A stretch of DNA of 64,000 nt from Cyanobium sp. Cruz CV13-4-11. Its GTDB lineage: Bacteria; Cyanobacteriota; Cyanobacteriia; PCC-6307; Cyanobiaceae. Every line of letters begins with the position of its first letter. Positions within the stretch are counted from its first letter, which is position 1. Below, piece by piece: positions 16,763 through 28,220 of the stretch. The translations under genes and the position numbers were made by a program. The stretch covers positions 1 through 64,000 of the forward strand of contig NZ_JAGQCH010000009.1 in assembly GCF_024346055.1 (NCBI RefSeq), in the 5' to 3' direction. Below the pieces are notes generated by a model. That model saw only the letters and a list, made by a program, of their open reading frames with translations, did no database searches and had not been told where the DNA came from.

Positions 16763-18127
16763 TTGGCGCTCCCCGTCGTCGCCGTGATCGGACGCCCCAA
16801 CGTGGGCAAGTCCACCCTGGTCAACAGGCTCTGCAGCAGCCGTGAGGCCATCGTTCACGACCAGCCCGGTGTGACCCGGGACCGCACCTACCAGGAGGGG
16901 TTCTGGGGTGACCGCACCTTCCGGGTGGTGGACACCGGCGGCCTGGTGTTCGACGACGACAGCGAATTCCTGCCCGAGATCCGGGAGCAGGCCAACCTGG
17001 CCCTGGCCGAGGCCTCGGTGGCCGTGGTGATCGTGGACGGCCAGCAGGGCGTCACCGCCGCCGACGAATCCATCGCCGAGTGGCTGCGGGGCCAGTCGGT
17101 GCCGGTGCTGCTGGGGGTGAACAAGTGCGAATCCCCCGACCAGGGCCTGGCCATGGCGGCCGACTTCTGGGGCCTGGGCCTGGGCGAGCCCCACCCGATT
17201 TCCGCCATCCACGGTGCCGGCACCGGCGACCTGCTCGACCGGGTGATCAGCTTCCTGCCGGCCACCACCGAGACGGAAGGGCCCGAGCCGATCCAGCTGG
17301 CGATCATCGGCCGCCCCAACGTGGGCAAGTCGAGCCTGCTCAATGCCATCTGCGGCGAGAACCGGGCCATCGTCAGCCCGATCCGCGGCACCACCCGCGA
17401 CACCATCGACACCACCCTGGAACGGGAGGGGCTCACCTGGAAGCTGCTGGACACCGCCGGCATCCGCCGCCGCCGCAGCGTCGACTACGGCCCGGAGTAC
17501 TTCGGCATCACCCGCAGCTTCAAGGCGATCGAGCGCAGTGATGTCTGCGTGCTGGTGATCGATGCCCTCGACGGCGTCACCGAGCAGGACCAACGCCTGG
17601 CGGGCCGCATCGAGGAGGACGGCCGCGCCTGTGCGGTGGTCGTCAACAAGTGGGACCTGATCGAGAAGGACAGCCACACCATGAGCGCCATGGAGAAGGA
17701 GCTGCGCGCCAAGCTCTACTTCCTTGACTGGGCGCCGATGCTGTTCACCTCCGCCCTCACCGGCCAGCGGGTGGAGAGCATCTTCGCCATCGCCGCCGTG
17801 GCGGTGGAGCAGCACCGCCGCCGGGTGAGCACCTCGGTGGTGAACGAGGTGCTGCAGGAGGCCCTGCGCTGGCGATCGCCGCCCACCACCCGCGGTGGCC
17901 GCCAGGGCCGGCTTTACTACGGCACCCAGGTGGCGACACGCCCCCCCAGCTTCACCCTGTTCGTCAACGATCCCAAGCTGTTCGGCGACACCTACCGCCG
18001 CTATGTCGAGCGCCAGATCCGCGAGGCCCTGGGCTTCGAGGGATCGCCGGTGCGGCTGTTCTGGCGCGGCAAGCAGCAGCGGGACGCCGAGAAGGAGCAG
18101 GCCCGCCAGCAGAGCCGGGGCGGCTGA
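16763..18127 (+). CDS. der: Ribosome biogenesis GTPase Der (EngA)
   Basis: 454 residues with two tandem GTPase domains and a C-terminal KH-like domain. Each G domain has GRPNVGKS as P-loop (about 9-16 and 183-190), with DTGG and DTAG G3 motifs and NKCE / NKWD G4 motifs. It assists 50S subunit assembly. The start is TTG at 16763, preceded by TAAGGA ten bases upstream, a usable ribosome binding site. It is the first gene of the run der-ecfT-pipX-pipY. Confidence 0.97.
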   Translation: MALPVVAVIGRPNVGKSTLVNRLCSSREAIVHDQPGVTRDRTYQEGFWGDRTFRVVDTGGLVFDDDSEFLPEIREQANLALAEASVAVVIVDGQQGVTAADESIAEWLRGQSVPVLLGVNKCESPDQGLAMAADFWGLGLGEPHPISAIHGAGTGDLLDRVISFLPATTETEGPEPIQLAIIGRPNVGKSSLLNAICGENRAIVSPIRGTTRDTIDTTLEREGLTWKLLDTAGIRRRRSVDYGPEYFGITRSFKAIERSDVCVLVIDALDGVTEQDQRLAGRIEEDGRACAVVVNKWDLIEKDSHTMSAMEKELRAKLYFLDWAPMLFTSALTGQRVESIFAIAAVAVEQHRRRVSTSVVNEVLQEALRWRSPPTTRGGRQGRLYYGTQVATRPPSFTLFVNDPKLFGDTYRRYVERQIREALGFEGSPVRLFWRGKQQRDAEKEQARQQSRGG

Positions 18128-18153
18128 CGTCGATGCTGGGGGGCCTGGCCTGA

Positions 18154-19104
18154 ATGGACTGGTTGCGGCAGCTGCCGATCGGTCAGTACGTCGATGACGG
18201 CGAGGGCGGCGACGGCCGCGGCAGCTGGCTGAAGCGGCTCGACCCGCGCGTGAAGCTGGTCTGGACGGTGGCGTTCCTGGTCACGCCGATCCTGGCCGGT
18301 CCGCTCTGGCGCCTGGCCTTGGTGGGCCTGCTGTTGCTGATCACCGCCGTCAGCGGCCTGCCCTGGCGCCTCTGGCGGCAGAGCCTGCCGCTGCTGATCG
18401 CTCTGGCGCTGCTGGTGGGGCTGCTGAGTGCCCTGTTGCCGGCCGCCGGTGGGGCGCCGGCCAGCCTCCAGCGTCCCCCCGGCGAGTTGCGTCTTGTCCC
18501 GGGCCCTCCCGGTGCCCCGCCCCCGACGCGGGCCGGCCTGTCCTGGGAGTTGGTGCGCTGGGGTCCGGTGATGGCCGGTCCCCTGGAGCTGGGCCCCCTG
18601 GTGGTGACCCGCCGCTCCGCCGAACTCGGCATCAACGGCGCCACCCTGCTGTTCACCGTCATCCACAGCGCCAATCTGCTGCTGCTTTCCACCCCGCCCG
18701 AGGAGCTGGTCTGGACCATCGCCTGGTGGTTGGCTCCCCTCAAGGCGCTGGGCTGGCCCGTGGAGCGCCTGGGCTTCACCCTGCTGTTGTCCCTGCGCTT
18801 TTTGCCACTGGTGCAGGAGGAGCTGCAGAACCTGCTGCGCTCGATCGCCACCCGGGCGGTGAATCTGCGCCGGCTGGGCTGGAAGGCCAGCCTCGGACTG
18901 GTGCTGGCGGTGGGGGAGCGGCTGCTGGCCAACGTGCTGCTGCGCTCCGAGCAGGGGGCCGAGGCCCTGATGGCGCGCGGCGGGATGTGGCTCCCTCCCG
19001 ACCGCCTGCACCAGCCCGCGGCCACACCCACCGGTGCCAGCCTGGCGGCGGCGCTGGCCCTGGTGCTGCTGCTGGCGCTGCGCTGGAAAGTCGGTGCCCT
19101 TTAA
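18154..19104 (+). CDS. ecfT: Energy-coupling factor transporter T component (EcfT/CbiQ family)
   Basis: 316 residues. The membrane bundle begins SWLKRLDPRVKLVWTVAFLV, the standard EcfT opening, and has about five hydrophobic segments. Two Arg-containing coupling helices are visible (RSIATRAVNLRRLG; RSEQGAEALMARG), which link T to the ATPases. A Pro/Gly-rich periplasmic-type insert lies at about 100-130. EcfT joins a substrate-binding S protein to EcfA ATPases for vitamin or metal uptake. Neither an S nor an A gene is in the window, so this is probably a shared (group II) T subunit; the substrate is unknown. Confidence 0.87.
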   Translation: MDWLRQLPIGQYVDDGEGGDGRGSWLKRLDPRVKLVWTVAFLVTPILAGPLWRLALVGLLLLITAVSGLPWRLWRQSLPLLIALALLVGLLSALLPAAGGAPASLQRPPGELRLVPGPPGAPPPTRAGLSWELVRWGPVMAGPLELGPLVVTRRSAELGINGATLLFTVIHSANLLLLSTPPEELVWTIAWWLAPLKALGWPVERLGFTLLLSLRFLPLVQEELQNLLRSIATRAVNLRRLGWKASLGLVLAVGERLLANVLLRSEQGAEALMARGGMWLPPDRLHQPAATPTGASLAAALALVLLLALRWKVGAL

Positions 19105-19126
19105 TGGCCCCAGCCAGCAGGGAGAC

Positions 19127-19393
19127 GTGAGCACCGAGCGCTATCTGAATCACCCCACCTTCGGGATGCTCTATCGGGTAGCGCCGGTGGCCGAGAGCCG
19201 CGACCTTTATGCCACCCTCTACGCCCAGCGCATCTTCTTCCTGGTGACCCTCCAGGAGCGGGGGGCCCATTTCGAGGTGATCCCCCTGATGGACGCCCGC
19301 CACTTCGCCGAGCAGAACCTGGCCCGCTGCCGCCGCGACGGTCCCGAAGTCCAGGCCCGCTGGCGACAGCTCTTCGACCAGACCTTCATCTGA
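19127..19393 (+). CDS. pipX: PII-interacting protein / NtcA coactivator PipX
   Basis: 88 residues, the known PipX length. Counting from GTG 19127 the protein reads VSTERYLNHPTFGMLYRV, then TLYAQRIFFLV with the tyrosine at position 32, the residue known in Synechococcus elongatus PipX to matter for both PII and NtcA binding. The N-terminal Tudor-like domain (about 1-52) and C-terminal helices are both present. PipX lends its support to NtcA when 2-oxoglutarate is high and is held by PII when it is low. It overlaps pipY by one base (TGATG), the classic pipXY pair. Confidence 0.95.
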   Translation: MSTERYLNHPTFGMLYRVAPVAESRDLYATLYAQRIFFLVTLQERGAHFEVIPLMDARHFAEQNLARCRRDGPEVQARWRQLFDQTFI

Positions 19394-20079
19394 TGGCGGA
19401 GGCGTCGCCGGAGGCGGCCGAATGGGTTGACTCCAGCCTGGAGCAGAGACTGCAGGCCTTCCGGGCGGCGCTGCCTGCCTCCACCCGGCTGCTGGCGGTG
19501 TCCAAGGGGCATCCGGCCGAGCAGGTGCGCCAGGCGGCGGCCCTGGGTCAGCGAAGCTTCGGGGAGAGCCGGTTGCAGGAGGCCATCGCCAAGCAGGAGG
19601 CCCTGGCCGACCTGCCCGATCTTGACTGGCATTTCATCGGCCGGCTGCAGGCCAACAAGGCCCGGGCCGTGCTGCGCCGCTTCGGCACGATCCATTCCGT
19701 CGACAGCCTGGAGCTGGCCTGGCGGCTGCAGCGGATCGCCGCCGAGGAAGGGTTGGCGCCGGGGATCCTGCTGCAGGTGAAGTTCCGCCCCGACCCGGCC
19801 AAGACCGGTTTCGATCCCGCCGAGGTGCGCGCCCTGGGGGTCGACCTGGGGCGCCTGCAGCCCCTGCGCTGTCTCGGACTGATGACCATCGCCCCGTTCG
19901 GACTCACCCCTGGGGCCCGCCTGGAGCTGTTCCGGGACTGCCGCGCGCTGGCCGATGACCTGGGGCTCCACGACTGCTCGATGGGGATGAGCGGCGACTG
20001 GCGCGAGGCTGTGACGGCCGGCAGCACCTGGGTGCGCCTCGGCAGTGTTCTGTTCGGAAGTCGGCCAATCCAGCCTTGA
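19393..20079 (+). CDS. pipY: PLP homeostasis protein PipY (YggS/PLPBP family)
   Basis: 228 residues, fold type III PLP-binding barrel. The cofactor lysine is in [41 protein letters not shown] and [12 protein letters not shown] line the site. The [13 protein letters not shown] phosphate loop ends the domain. It binds PLP without known catalysis and keeps vitamin B6 and amino/keto-acid pools balanced. It is cotranscribed with pipX; the pairing is conserved in cyanobacteria. Confidence 0.96.
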   Translation: MAEASPEAAEWVDSSLEQRLQAFRAALPASTRLLAVSKGHPAEQVRQAAALGQRSFGESRLQEAIAKQEALADLPDLDWHFIGRLQANKARAVLRRFGTIHSVDSLELAWRLQRIAAEEGLAPGILLQVKFRPDPAKTGFDPAEVRALGVDLGRLQPLRCLGLMTIAPFGLTPGARLELFRDCRALADDLGLHDCSMGMSGDWREAVTAGSTWVRLGSVLFGSRPIQP

Positions 20080-20153
20080 AAGCGCGTTCGGATCTTGCCG
20101 GCACGGATGTGGGACGCTATTCAAGGCCAAGCATCCTTCCCGAGGTCGACTCC

Positions 20154-20726
20154 GTGTCGTTGTTCTCCCGCCTGCGTGCCGTCGTCTCCGGTGACGACTA
20201 TCTCGATGGCGACTTCGACGACGAACTCGACTACGACCCCGGTGACACCACCACCAGCACCAGCGGCGCTTCCACGGCCATCAGAAACCCCGGAGCCCTG
20301 GCTCTGAGCACGGATTTCTCCACCGACGATCCCTTTGCCGGAACCAACGTCATCGGCATGCCTGGGATCACCAGTGCGGTGGCCGAGGTGTGCCTGATGG
20401 AACCGCGCAGCTTCGACGAAATGCCCCGGGCGATTCAGGCCCTGAGGGAGCGCAAGACCGTCATCCTCAATCTCACGATGATGGAGCCGGATCAGGCCCA
20501 GCGCGCGGTTGATTTCGTGGCCGGTGGCACCTTCGCCATCGACGGTCACCAGGAACGGGTGGGCGAAAGCATCTTCCTGTTCGCCCCCAGCTGCGTCACG
20601 GTCACCACCGCCGGTGGTGAGGATGCGGCCTCCCCCACCGTGGTCTCCGGGCGCACCGGCCCTGTCGACGACCAGCAGGACGCCGCTCCCAGCCCCGCCT
20701 GGGGCCGTTCGGATGCCATGGTCTGA
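20154..20726 (+). CDS. sepF: Cell division protein SepF
   Basis: 190 residues from GTG 20154, chosen because SepF starts [18 protein letters not shown]. An acidic, Thr/Ser-rich linker follows. The SepF domain at about 75-150 has [45 protein letters not shown], and the ending ESIFLFAP. SepF tethers FtsZ to the membrane through its amphipathic N-terminus and is essential for Z-ring work in cyanobacteria. Its last 14 bases overlap the proC start. Confidence 0.95.
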   Translation: MSLFSRLRAVVSGDDYLDGDFDDELDYDPGDTTTSTSGASTAIRNPGALALSTDFSTDDPFAGTNVIGMPGITSAVAEVCLMEPRSFDEMPRAIQALRERKTVILNLTMMEPDQAQRAVDFVAGGTFAIDGHQERVGESIFLFAPSCVTVTTAGGEDAASPTVVSGRTGPVDDQQDAAPSPAWGRSDAMV

Positions 20727-21552
20727 GACCTTCGGGGTGGTGGGCCTGGGCCGGATGGCCCGAGCCCTGCTCCTTCCTCTGCTGGACAGCGGTCTGGTCG
20801 ACAGCTCCGATGTGCGGGCAGCGGTGTCCACCGAGGCCTCCGCCCTGAGGCTGGCAGGCGAACTCGGCGTCCAGGTCTCCACTGACGTGGCCCAGGCCTG
20901 GTCGGCTCCGGTGGTGCTGCTGGCGGTCAAACCCCAGCAGATCGAAGCGGTGGCCCCGGCAGCGGCGGCGGCCCTGGCGGCTGTGCAGGCGACGAGCGAG
21001 GTGGCCGCACCCGGCCAAGAGCCCCTGCTGATTTCCGTGCTGGCTGGGGTGCCGCTGCGGCGGCTTCAGACCCTCTTCCCCGGGCGGGCCTGCGTGCGGG
21101 CCGTTCCCAACACCCCGGCCCTGGTGAGGTCCGGCCTCACGGGCCTGAGCTGGGGAGAGGGCGTCGGCGAGGGCCGGCGCGAGGAGGTGCGCCAGCTGTT
21201 CGCCCAGGTGGGGGAGGTGCACGAGCTGCCCGAGCACCAGCTCGACCCCTTCCTGGCCCTCACGTCCTCCGGCCCGGCCTTCCTGGCCCTGGTGGCCGAA
21301 TCCATGGCCGATGGGGCCGTGGCGGCGGGCCTGCCCCGGCCCCTGGCCAGCCACCTGGCCCACCGCACGATGGCGGGGACCGCGGCCCTGCTGCAGGGCC
21401 AGGAGCTGCACCCCGGCGAGCTCAAGGACATGGTGACCAGCCCCGCCGGCACCACGGCCGCCGGTCTGCGGGAGCTGGAGCGGGCCGGCCTGCGTTCGGC
21501 CCTGATCGAAGCTGTTCTGGCCGCAGCGGAGCGCAGCCGCCAGCTGGCCTGA
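20713..21552 (+). CDS. proC: Pyrroline-5-carboxylate reductase
   Basis: 279 residues. The N-terminal Rossmann motif is [38 protein letters not shown] and the C-terminal [21 protein letters not shown] are the ProC family blocks. The last step of proline synthesis: NAD(P)H-dependent reduction of P5C. ATG 20713 overlaps the sepF end by 14 bases in another frame. Placement after yggS/pipY and sepF mirrors the yggS-sepF-proC order of many bacteria. Confidence 0.96.
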   Translation: MPWSETFGVVGLGRMARALLLPLLDSGLVDSSDVRAAVSTEASALRLAGELGVQVSTDVAQAWSAPVVLLAVKPQQIEAVAPAAAAALAAVQATSEVAAPGQEPLLISVLAGVPLRRLQTLFPGRACVRAVPNTPALVRSGLTGLSWGEGVGEGRREEVRQLFAQVGEVHELPEHQLDPFLALTSSGPAFLALVAESMADGAVAAGLPRPLASHLAHRTMAGTAALLQGQELHPGELKDMVTSPAGTTAAGLRELERAGLRSALIEAVLAAAERSRQLA

Positions 21553-21585
21553 GCGCCCTAAGGGCGGCGCCGCAAACCAGCCCGT

Positions 21586-22224
21586 TCAGCTGCGGCCGGC
21601 CCCCAGCTTTGGTTCGGTGCCGGCCATCAGCCGCTGCAGGTTGCTGCGGTGCCGCCAGAGCACCAGCGCCGTGGTGAGCAGGGCCAGGCTCAGGTAGGCC
21701 GGCCGCAGGCCGGAGTCGCCGAAGGAGCCCAGCATCAGCAACGGCAGGGACAGGGCCGCCACCACGCTGGAGAGCGACACGATCCGGCTGAGGCTCAAGG
21801 TGGTGAGGAAAATGCCGAAACAGGCCAGTCCCACCGGCCAGGTCAGGCCCAGCAGCATCCCCAGGCCGGTGGCCACCGCCTTGCCGCCTTTCCAGCCCAG
21901 CCACACCGGCCAGATGTGGCCCGCCAGGGCCGCCAGGCCCGCCGCCACCACCCCCCAGTCGCTGGCGGTGCTGAACTCCCCGAGGGGTTGCAGCACCGCC
22001 TTGGCCAGCAGCACGGCCACGGTGCCCTTGAGCACATCGAGAAGAAACACCGCCAGTGCCGGACCTTTGCCCAGCACCCGCAGCACGTTGGTGGCACCGG
22101 TGGAGCCAGAGCCCTCCTGGCGCAGGTCGATGCCGGCGAGCCAGCGGCCCGCCAGCCAGCCGAAGGGAATCGAGCCCAGCAGGTAGCCCGCCGGCAGCAG
22201 CAGCAGATCGGGAAGGAAGGCCAT
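21586..22224 (-). CDS. plsY: Acyl-phosphate:glycerol-3-phosphate acyltransferase PlsY
   Basis: 212 residues, membrane protein. The three cytosolic PlsY motifs are present: GSIPFGW, then SGSTGATNVLRVLG, and GHIWPVWLGWKGGKAVATGLG, with a later RHRSNLQRLMAGTEPK. It makes lysophosphatidate, the first committed step of membrane glycerolipid synthesis. It is the last gene of a minus-strand run with DUF3086, DUF3119, mlaE and an MFS transporter; the gap to DUF3086 is 18 bases. It is convergent with proC. Confidence 0.96.
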   Translation of the reverse strand: MAFLPDLLLLPAGYLLGSIPFGWLAGRWLAGIDLRQEGSGSTGATNVLRVLGKGPALAVFLLDVLKGTVAVLLAKAVLQPLGEFSTASDWGVVAAGLAALAGHIWPVWLGWKGGKAVATGLGMLLGLTWPVGLACFGIFLTTLSLSRIVSLSSVVAALSLPLLMLGSFGDSGLRPAYLSLALLTTALVLWRHRSNLQRLMAGTEPKLGAGRS

Positions 22225-22242
22225 GGGAGAAGGAAGGGAGGG

Positions 22243-23181
22243 TCAGTAGAGATCGGCTTCGGCGTCGATCTCACCGGGACCGGCCGCGAAGGCCAGCCAC
22301 AGGGGGAACTGCAGGATGGGGATCTCGATCACCTGCTCCGCCGCATCGATGACGATGAAGGGCAGCTCGCCCCGCTCTTCGAGCCGGTCGGCCCGCTCGA
22401 TCAGGGCGTCGGGCCGCTCGAACAGCACGATGCCGCTGGCGGGGCCGAAGTCGTCGCGGCTCAGCCCCAGGCAGTCCTGCAGTCCCCGTCGCCATTCCCC
22501 CAGCCGCTCCGGTTGGCTGGCCAGGACCAGGGTCTGGAAGCGCTCGCCGTAGAGCTCCCCGAGGATCGCGATCGCCGCCGCCGCCGCCAGGGCGTTGCGG
22601 CTGCGGCTGCCGCCGCTGGCCTGGGCGCCCCGCCCCCCCTGGGAGAGGAACCAGTCCTCCAACCTGGTGGCGGCTGACGGCTCCAGGGTGCGGCGCAGCT
22701 TCCAGGGATCGGCGTAGAAATCGGGCTGGCCGCCGAACTGCTCCAACCGTTCCCGGATCAGGTCTGCATCGTCGCTGAACAGGCCGGCGGCGGCGGGGGC
22801 GACGGCGGGCTCCCGGGCGACACCGGTCTCCAGGCTGCCCGTGGCCTGATCGAGGGGGGAGGGCTGCACCACCAGAGGCTGGACCACCAGCTCCATCTGC
22901 TCGGCCGCTGCGGCCAGATCCTGCAGGGCCCCCACCAGGTACTCCTGGAAGCCCTTGAGCCGCCGGGCGATGCCATCCGACTGGCCGGCGAAGCTGCCGG
23001 CGATCTCCCGGTTGATCTGCTCCCGGCGGGCCTCCAGCTGGGCGATGTCCCCCAGGAGTTCCTCGCGGCGCTGCCGCAGCTCCGTCAGGGCCAGGTCAAG
23101 CAGCCCGACAGCACCGGTGTCGGGGTCCTGGGGGGTGGTGTCGGCGGGCTCGGGGGCGGCTGGTTCGGGTCGGTCGCTCAT
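22243..23181 (-). CDS. DUF3086 family protein
   Basis: 312 residues, a cyanobacteria-restricted family of unknown function. Residues about 25-65 form a coiled coil (LALTELRQRREELLGDIAQL and on). A second helix ends AGSFAGQSDGIARRLKGFQEYL, then comes a variable linker. The C-terminal half is an alpha/beta domain (about 170-305) with FYADPWKLRRTLEP, LGELYGERFQTLVLASQPER and a hydrophobic acidic end. No catalytic motif or membrane segment was recognised. Its position between plsY and DUF3119/mlaE suggests a role near the membrane; that is inference. Confidence 0.83.
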   Translation of the reverse strand: MSDRPEPAAPEPADTTPQDPDTGAVGLLDLALTELRQRREELLGDIAQLEARREQINREIAGSFAGQSDGIARRLKGFQEYLVGALQDLAAAAEQMELVVQPLVVQPSPLDQATGSLETGVAREPAVAPAAAGLFSDDADLIRERLEQFGGQPDFYADPWKLRRTLEPSAATRLEDWFLSQGGRGAQASGGSRSRNALAAAAAIAILGELYGERFQTLVLASQPERLGEWRRGLQDCLGLSRDDFGPASGIVLFERPDALIERADRLEERGELPFIVIDAAEQVIEIPILQFPLWLAFAAGPGEIDAEADLY

Positions 23182-23211
23182 GGCAGGCAGGCAAGCAAGG
23201 CAGCGGGGGAC

Positions 23212-23664
23212 TCAGGTGGGGTTGCGGGGGGCGGGGGTGGTGGGCGGCAGGCGGTGCTCCAGCTGCTCCCGCAGCGCCGTGGCATCGAACAGCATCGGTA
23301 ACAGGTGGATGCTGTTCTCCTCCCGGAAATAGAACAGCACCGGCAGGGCTGGCCACCAGACCCGCCAGCCGATCCAGGCGTCGTAGGGAAAGCGGCGGAT
23401 CACGGTGTCGCGGCGGGCCACCAGCAGGGCCTCCGGCGCGAAGCGCAACCGCAGCAGGGCCGTCTGCAGCAGCAGGAACAGCCCCATCACGGCCGTTCCC
23501 AGGGCCAGCCAGATGGCACCACCCCAGAGGGGGCGCAGCCCCAGGCAGGCGCCCGCCAGCAGCAGCAGGCCGAGCGGCACCCAGAAGCGGGGGCGGAGCA
23601 CCACCACCTCATCCGCAGCCGTGTCGGCGGGCGAGGGGGGGGGCGAAGCGGGGGTGGTGGTCAT
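23212..23664 (-). CDS. DUF3119 family membrane protein
   Basis: 150 residues. Two adjacent hydrophobic segments (about 26-66: FWVPLGLLLLAGACLGL and WLALGTAVMGLFLLLQTALL) precede a PH-like beta domain with RRDTVIRRFPYDAWIGWRVW and VLFYFREENSIHLLPMLFDA. This architecture fits DUF3119, shared by cyanobacteria and chloroplasts. The ATG overlaps the mlaE stop (ATGA, 23661-23664), so the two should be made together. A role as partner of the MlaE permease is plausible but unproven. Confidence 0.82.
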   Translation of the reverse strand: MTTTPASPPPSPADTAADEVVVLRPRFWVPLGLLLLAGACLGLRPLWGGAIWLALGTAVMGLFLLLQTALLRLRFAPEALLVARRDTVIRRFPYDAWIGWRVWWPALPVLFYFREENSIHLLPMLFDATALREQLEHRLPPTTPAPRNPT

Positions 23665-24410
23665 TGGCCGAAGAGCAACTGGGTGAGCAGCACGTCCACC
23701 AGGGCGACGCTGACGAGAATCATGACCACGGCGCCGGTGGTGCTGGCGCCCACCTCCTTGGGCCCACCGCGGGTGGTGAGACCCCAGCCGCAGGCGATGA
23801 CGGCGATCATCAGACCGAACACCACGGCCTTGAGCAGCATCGAGGGCAGGTCGTCGGGCTCCATCCAGACCCGCACCGAGTTCCAGAAGACGGTGGGCGG
23901 AATGCTGTACAACAGTGTGCTGCTCACCTGGCCCGACCAGATGGCCATCCAGAAGAACAGCAGGCACTGCACGGGCGCCATCACCACCATGGCCAGCACC
24001 CGTGGCACCACCAGATACTGCACCGGGTCGGTGCGCAGCATCGTGATGGCGTCGATCTGCTCGGTCACCTTCATGGTGCCCAGCTGGGCGGCATAGGCCG
24101 TGGCCACCTTGCCGGTGAGCAGGGTGGCGGTGAGCAGCGGCGCGATCTCCCGCGAGAGGCCCAGGGCCAGCAGCCCCCCGACGGCCGAGCTGGCCCCCTG
24201 CTTGGAGAGTTCCGCCGCCACCTGGATGTTGAACACCGTGCCGGCCGCCAGGGCCGTGATCAGCACGATCAGGAAGCTGCCTGGCCCGGCCTCCAGCAGT
24301 TCCTGGACCAGATCCACCATGCCGATGCGGCCGCGGGCGATGGCGCTCACGGCCTGTCCGCCGATCATCAGGCTGGATCCCAGTCGCTGCAGCCAGCGCG
24401 GAGCCTTCAT
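23661..24410 (-). CDS. mlaE: MlaE-family lipid ABC transporter permease
   Basis: 249 residues. The MlaE fold is shown by LVQELLEAGPGSFLIVLITA, the AAELSKQGASSAVGGLLALGLSRE stretch with the conserved ELGP-like region, and EQIDAITMLRTDPVQYLVVPRVLA, followed by three C-terminal membrane helices. These permeases move phospholipids or, in chloroplasts (TGD1), lipid precursors between envelopes. The ATPase (MlaF) and MCE-domain (MlaD) partners are not adjacent, as is usual in cyanobacteria. It shares ATGA overlaps with both neighbours (24407-24410 and 23661-23664). Confidence 0.93.
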   Translation of the reverse strand: MKAPRWLQRLGSSLMIGGQAVSAIARGRIGMVDLVQELLEAGPGSFLIVLITALAAGTVFNIQVAAELSKQGASSAVGGLLALGLSREIAPLLTATLLTGKVATAYAAQLGTMKVTEQIDAITMLRTDPVQYLVVPRVLAMVVMAPVQCLLFFWMAIWSGQVSSTLLYSIPPTVFWNSVRVWMEPDDLPSMLLKAVVFGLMIAVIACGWGLTTRGGPKEVGASTTGAVVMILVSVALVDVLLTQLLFGQ

Positions 24411-25915
24411 GGCACGGAGGCGGGCAGGGCCTCCGGCTGGGGCCCCCGTTCCGGCCAGCGGCGCATCACCACCAGGCCCAGCACCACCAGCAGCGCAGGG
24501 ATCAGGCCCATGCACATCCGGATCGCCAGCAGGGCGCTGTCGGGTTGCAGGATGCCCCGGGCCGCCTGGTAGCCGCTCAGGCTCATCAGATTGCCGAAGA
24601 AGAACAGGGCCAGGCTGATGCAGATCTTCTGGGTGAACACCATCCAGGCGCTGTAGAGGCCGGCGGGCTTCTCCGGATCGGCATCGATGGCATCCGGCAG
24701 CAGGGCCCAGGGGATCAGGTAGGCGGTGGAGGCCCCGAGGCCGACGATCAGGATCGTCACCACCAGGGCGGTGAGACGCACCAGGTTGGCGGCCGAGGCG
24801 GTGGGGCCGATGGCGGCATCGAGCGGCACCAGCAGCATCGCCATCACACAGGCGGCGATCCAGAGGGCGCTGCCCCAGTGCAGGGCCGTCAGGCGACCGC
24901 GGCCCCGGGCGATGGCGGTCCAGAGCTGGAGCCCCACCAGGGTGCTGATCTGGAAGGGCAGCAGAATCCAGTTGCTCCAACCTTCCGGCAGCCGCATCAC
25001 CACGGGCAGGAAGATCAGTGCCGCCGTCTGCATGATCTGCAGGGCGCACCAGAGCAGCAGGTACAGCCCCAGCACCATCTGGAAGCGCCCGTTGCTGCCC
25101 ACCCGGGCCAGGAGCCGCCGGGTGGTGCCCCGCTGGCTGGTGGGCCGCTGGCAGTGCCGCGCCGCCGGGGCGATGCCCCAGCCGCAGAGCAGGGTGGAGC
25201 AGGTGATCAGCACCCCCGAGAAGATCCCCACCTGCAGGTAGCTGTCGGGGTTCTGGTGATCCTTCAGCAGCAGGCCCCCCAGCACGATGCCCACCAGGCC
25301 GGCGATGATCGAGCCTGTGAAGCGGGCGCTGTTGAGGCGGGTGCGCAGGTTGACGCTGGTGGTGAGTTCGGCGGCCAGGGCCGAGTAGGGAAGGTTGACG
25401 CAGGTGTAAAGGGTGTTGGCCACCATCGAGATGGCCACGAACACGGCGAACCGGACCCAGAGACCTCCCGGTGGCAGCCACCACATCAGGGCCATGGCGA
25501 AGCCGAGGGGAACGGCGCTGCCGAGGATCCAGGGCAGCCGGGGCCCCCAGGGCGAGCGGGTCTTGTCGCTCAGCCAGCCCACGATCGGGTCGTTGATGGC
25601 ATCCCAGAGCCGGGCCGTCATCAGCACCAGGCCGGCCATCCAGGCCGGCAGGCCCGCCGCCGAGGTGTAGAAGATGAACAGATAGAAGCCGATCAGGGAG
25701 GCGGCCATCCCCGTACCGGCATCCCCCATGCCGTAGGCGAGCAGCACCCGTCGGCGTTGACCGGCGGGCAGGTCCGCCGTGTCCACCACGCACGCTGGTA
25801 AGTCCGGCGCTGTCGGCGGCGGGGTGGACGGCGTGGGGGAGGTCAAACCTGGAGGCGCTCCTGTGGGGGTCGTCCGGTGTCGGTGATCCGGCCTTGGGAG
25901 GCCGGTGCAGGTCAT
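24407..25915 (-). CDS. MFS transporter, glycoside-pentoside-hexuronide:cation symporter type
   Basis: Up to 502 residues with about twelve hydrophobic segments. LLAYGMGDAGTGMAASLIGF, then RLWDAINDPIVGWLSDKTRSPWGPR and YLIPWALLPDAIDADPEKP, are the GPH/MelB-type signatures (the DxxxDP motif binds cation in MelB). The substrate is unknown; related proteins include sugar and lysolipid (LplT/MFSD2-like) transporters. The first about 40 residues are Pro/Thr-rich, so GTG codons in VVDTADLP (about 25789) are realistic starts. It is the first gene of the mlaE-plsY run. Confidence 0.82.
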   Translation of the reverse strand: MTCTGLPRPDHRHRTTPTGAPPGLTSPTPSTPPPTAPDLPACVVDTADLPAGQRRRVLLAYGMGDAGTGMAASLIGFYLFIFYTSAAGLPAWMAGLVLMTARLWDAINDPIVGWLSDKTRSPWGPRLPWILGSAVPLGFAMALMWWLPPGGLWVRFAVFVAISMVANTLYTCVNLPYSALAAELTTSVNLRTRLNSARFTGSIIAGLVGIVLGGLLLKDHQNPDSYLQVGIFSGVLITCSTLLCGWGIAPAARHCQRPTSQRGTTRRLLARVGSNGRFQMVLGLYLLLWCALQIMQTAALIFLPVVMRLPEGWSNWILLPFQISTLVGLQLWTAIARGRGRLTALHWGSALWIAACVMAMLLVPLDAAIGPTASAANLVRLTALVVTILIVGLGASTAYLIPWALLPDAIDADPEKPAGLYSAWMVFTQKICISLALFFFGNLMSLSGYQAARGILQPDSALLAIRMCMGLIPALLVVLGLVVMRRWPERGPQPEALPASVP

Positions 25916-25964
25916 AATGCTGCAGCCGGTTCCGGCGAACCAGCTCCAGTACCTCTGTACTGCT

Positions 25965-28173
<2,209 letters not shown>

Positions 28174-28220
28174 GGGTACGTCGGGCCTCCGGAAGCTGCC
28201 GCCGGGGGTTCAATGGGGCC

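Noticed and set aside
21553-21585. Possible terminator between proC and plsY (CGCCCTAAGGGCG)
   Set aside because: Stem of only four pairs with a real loop and no T-run; too weak to call.
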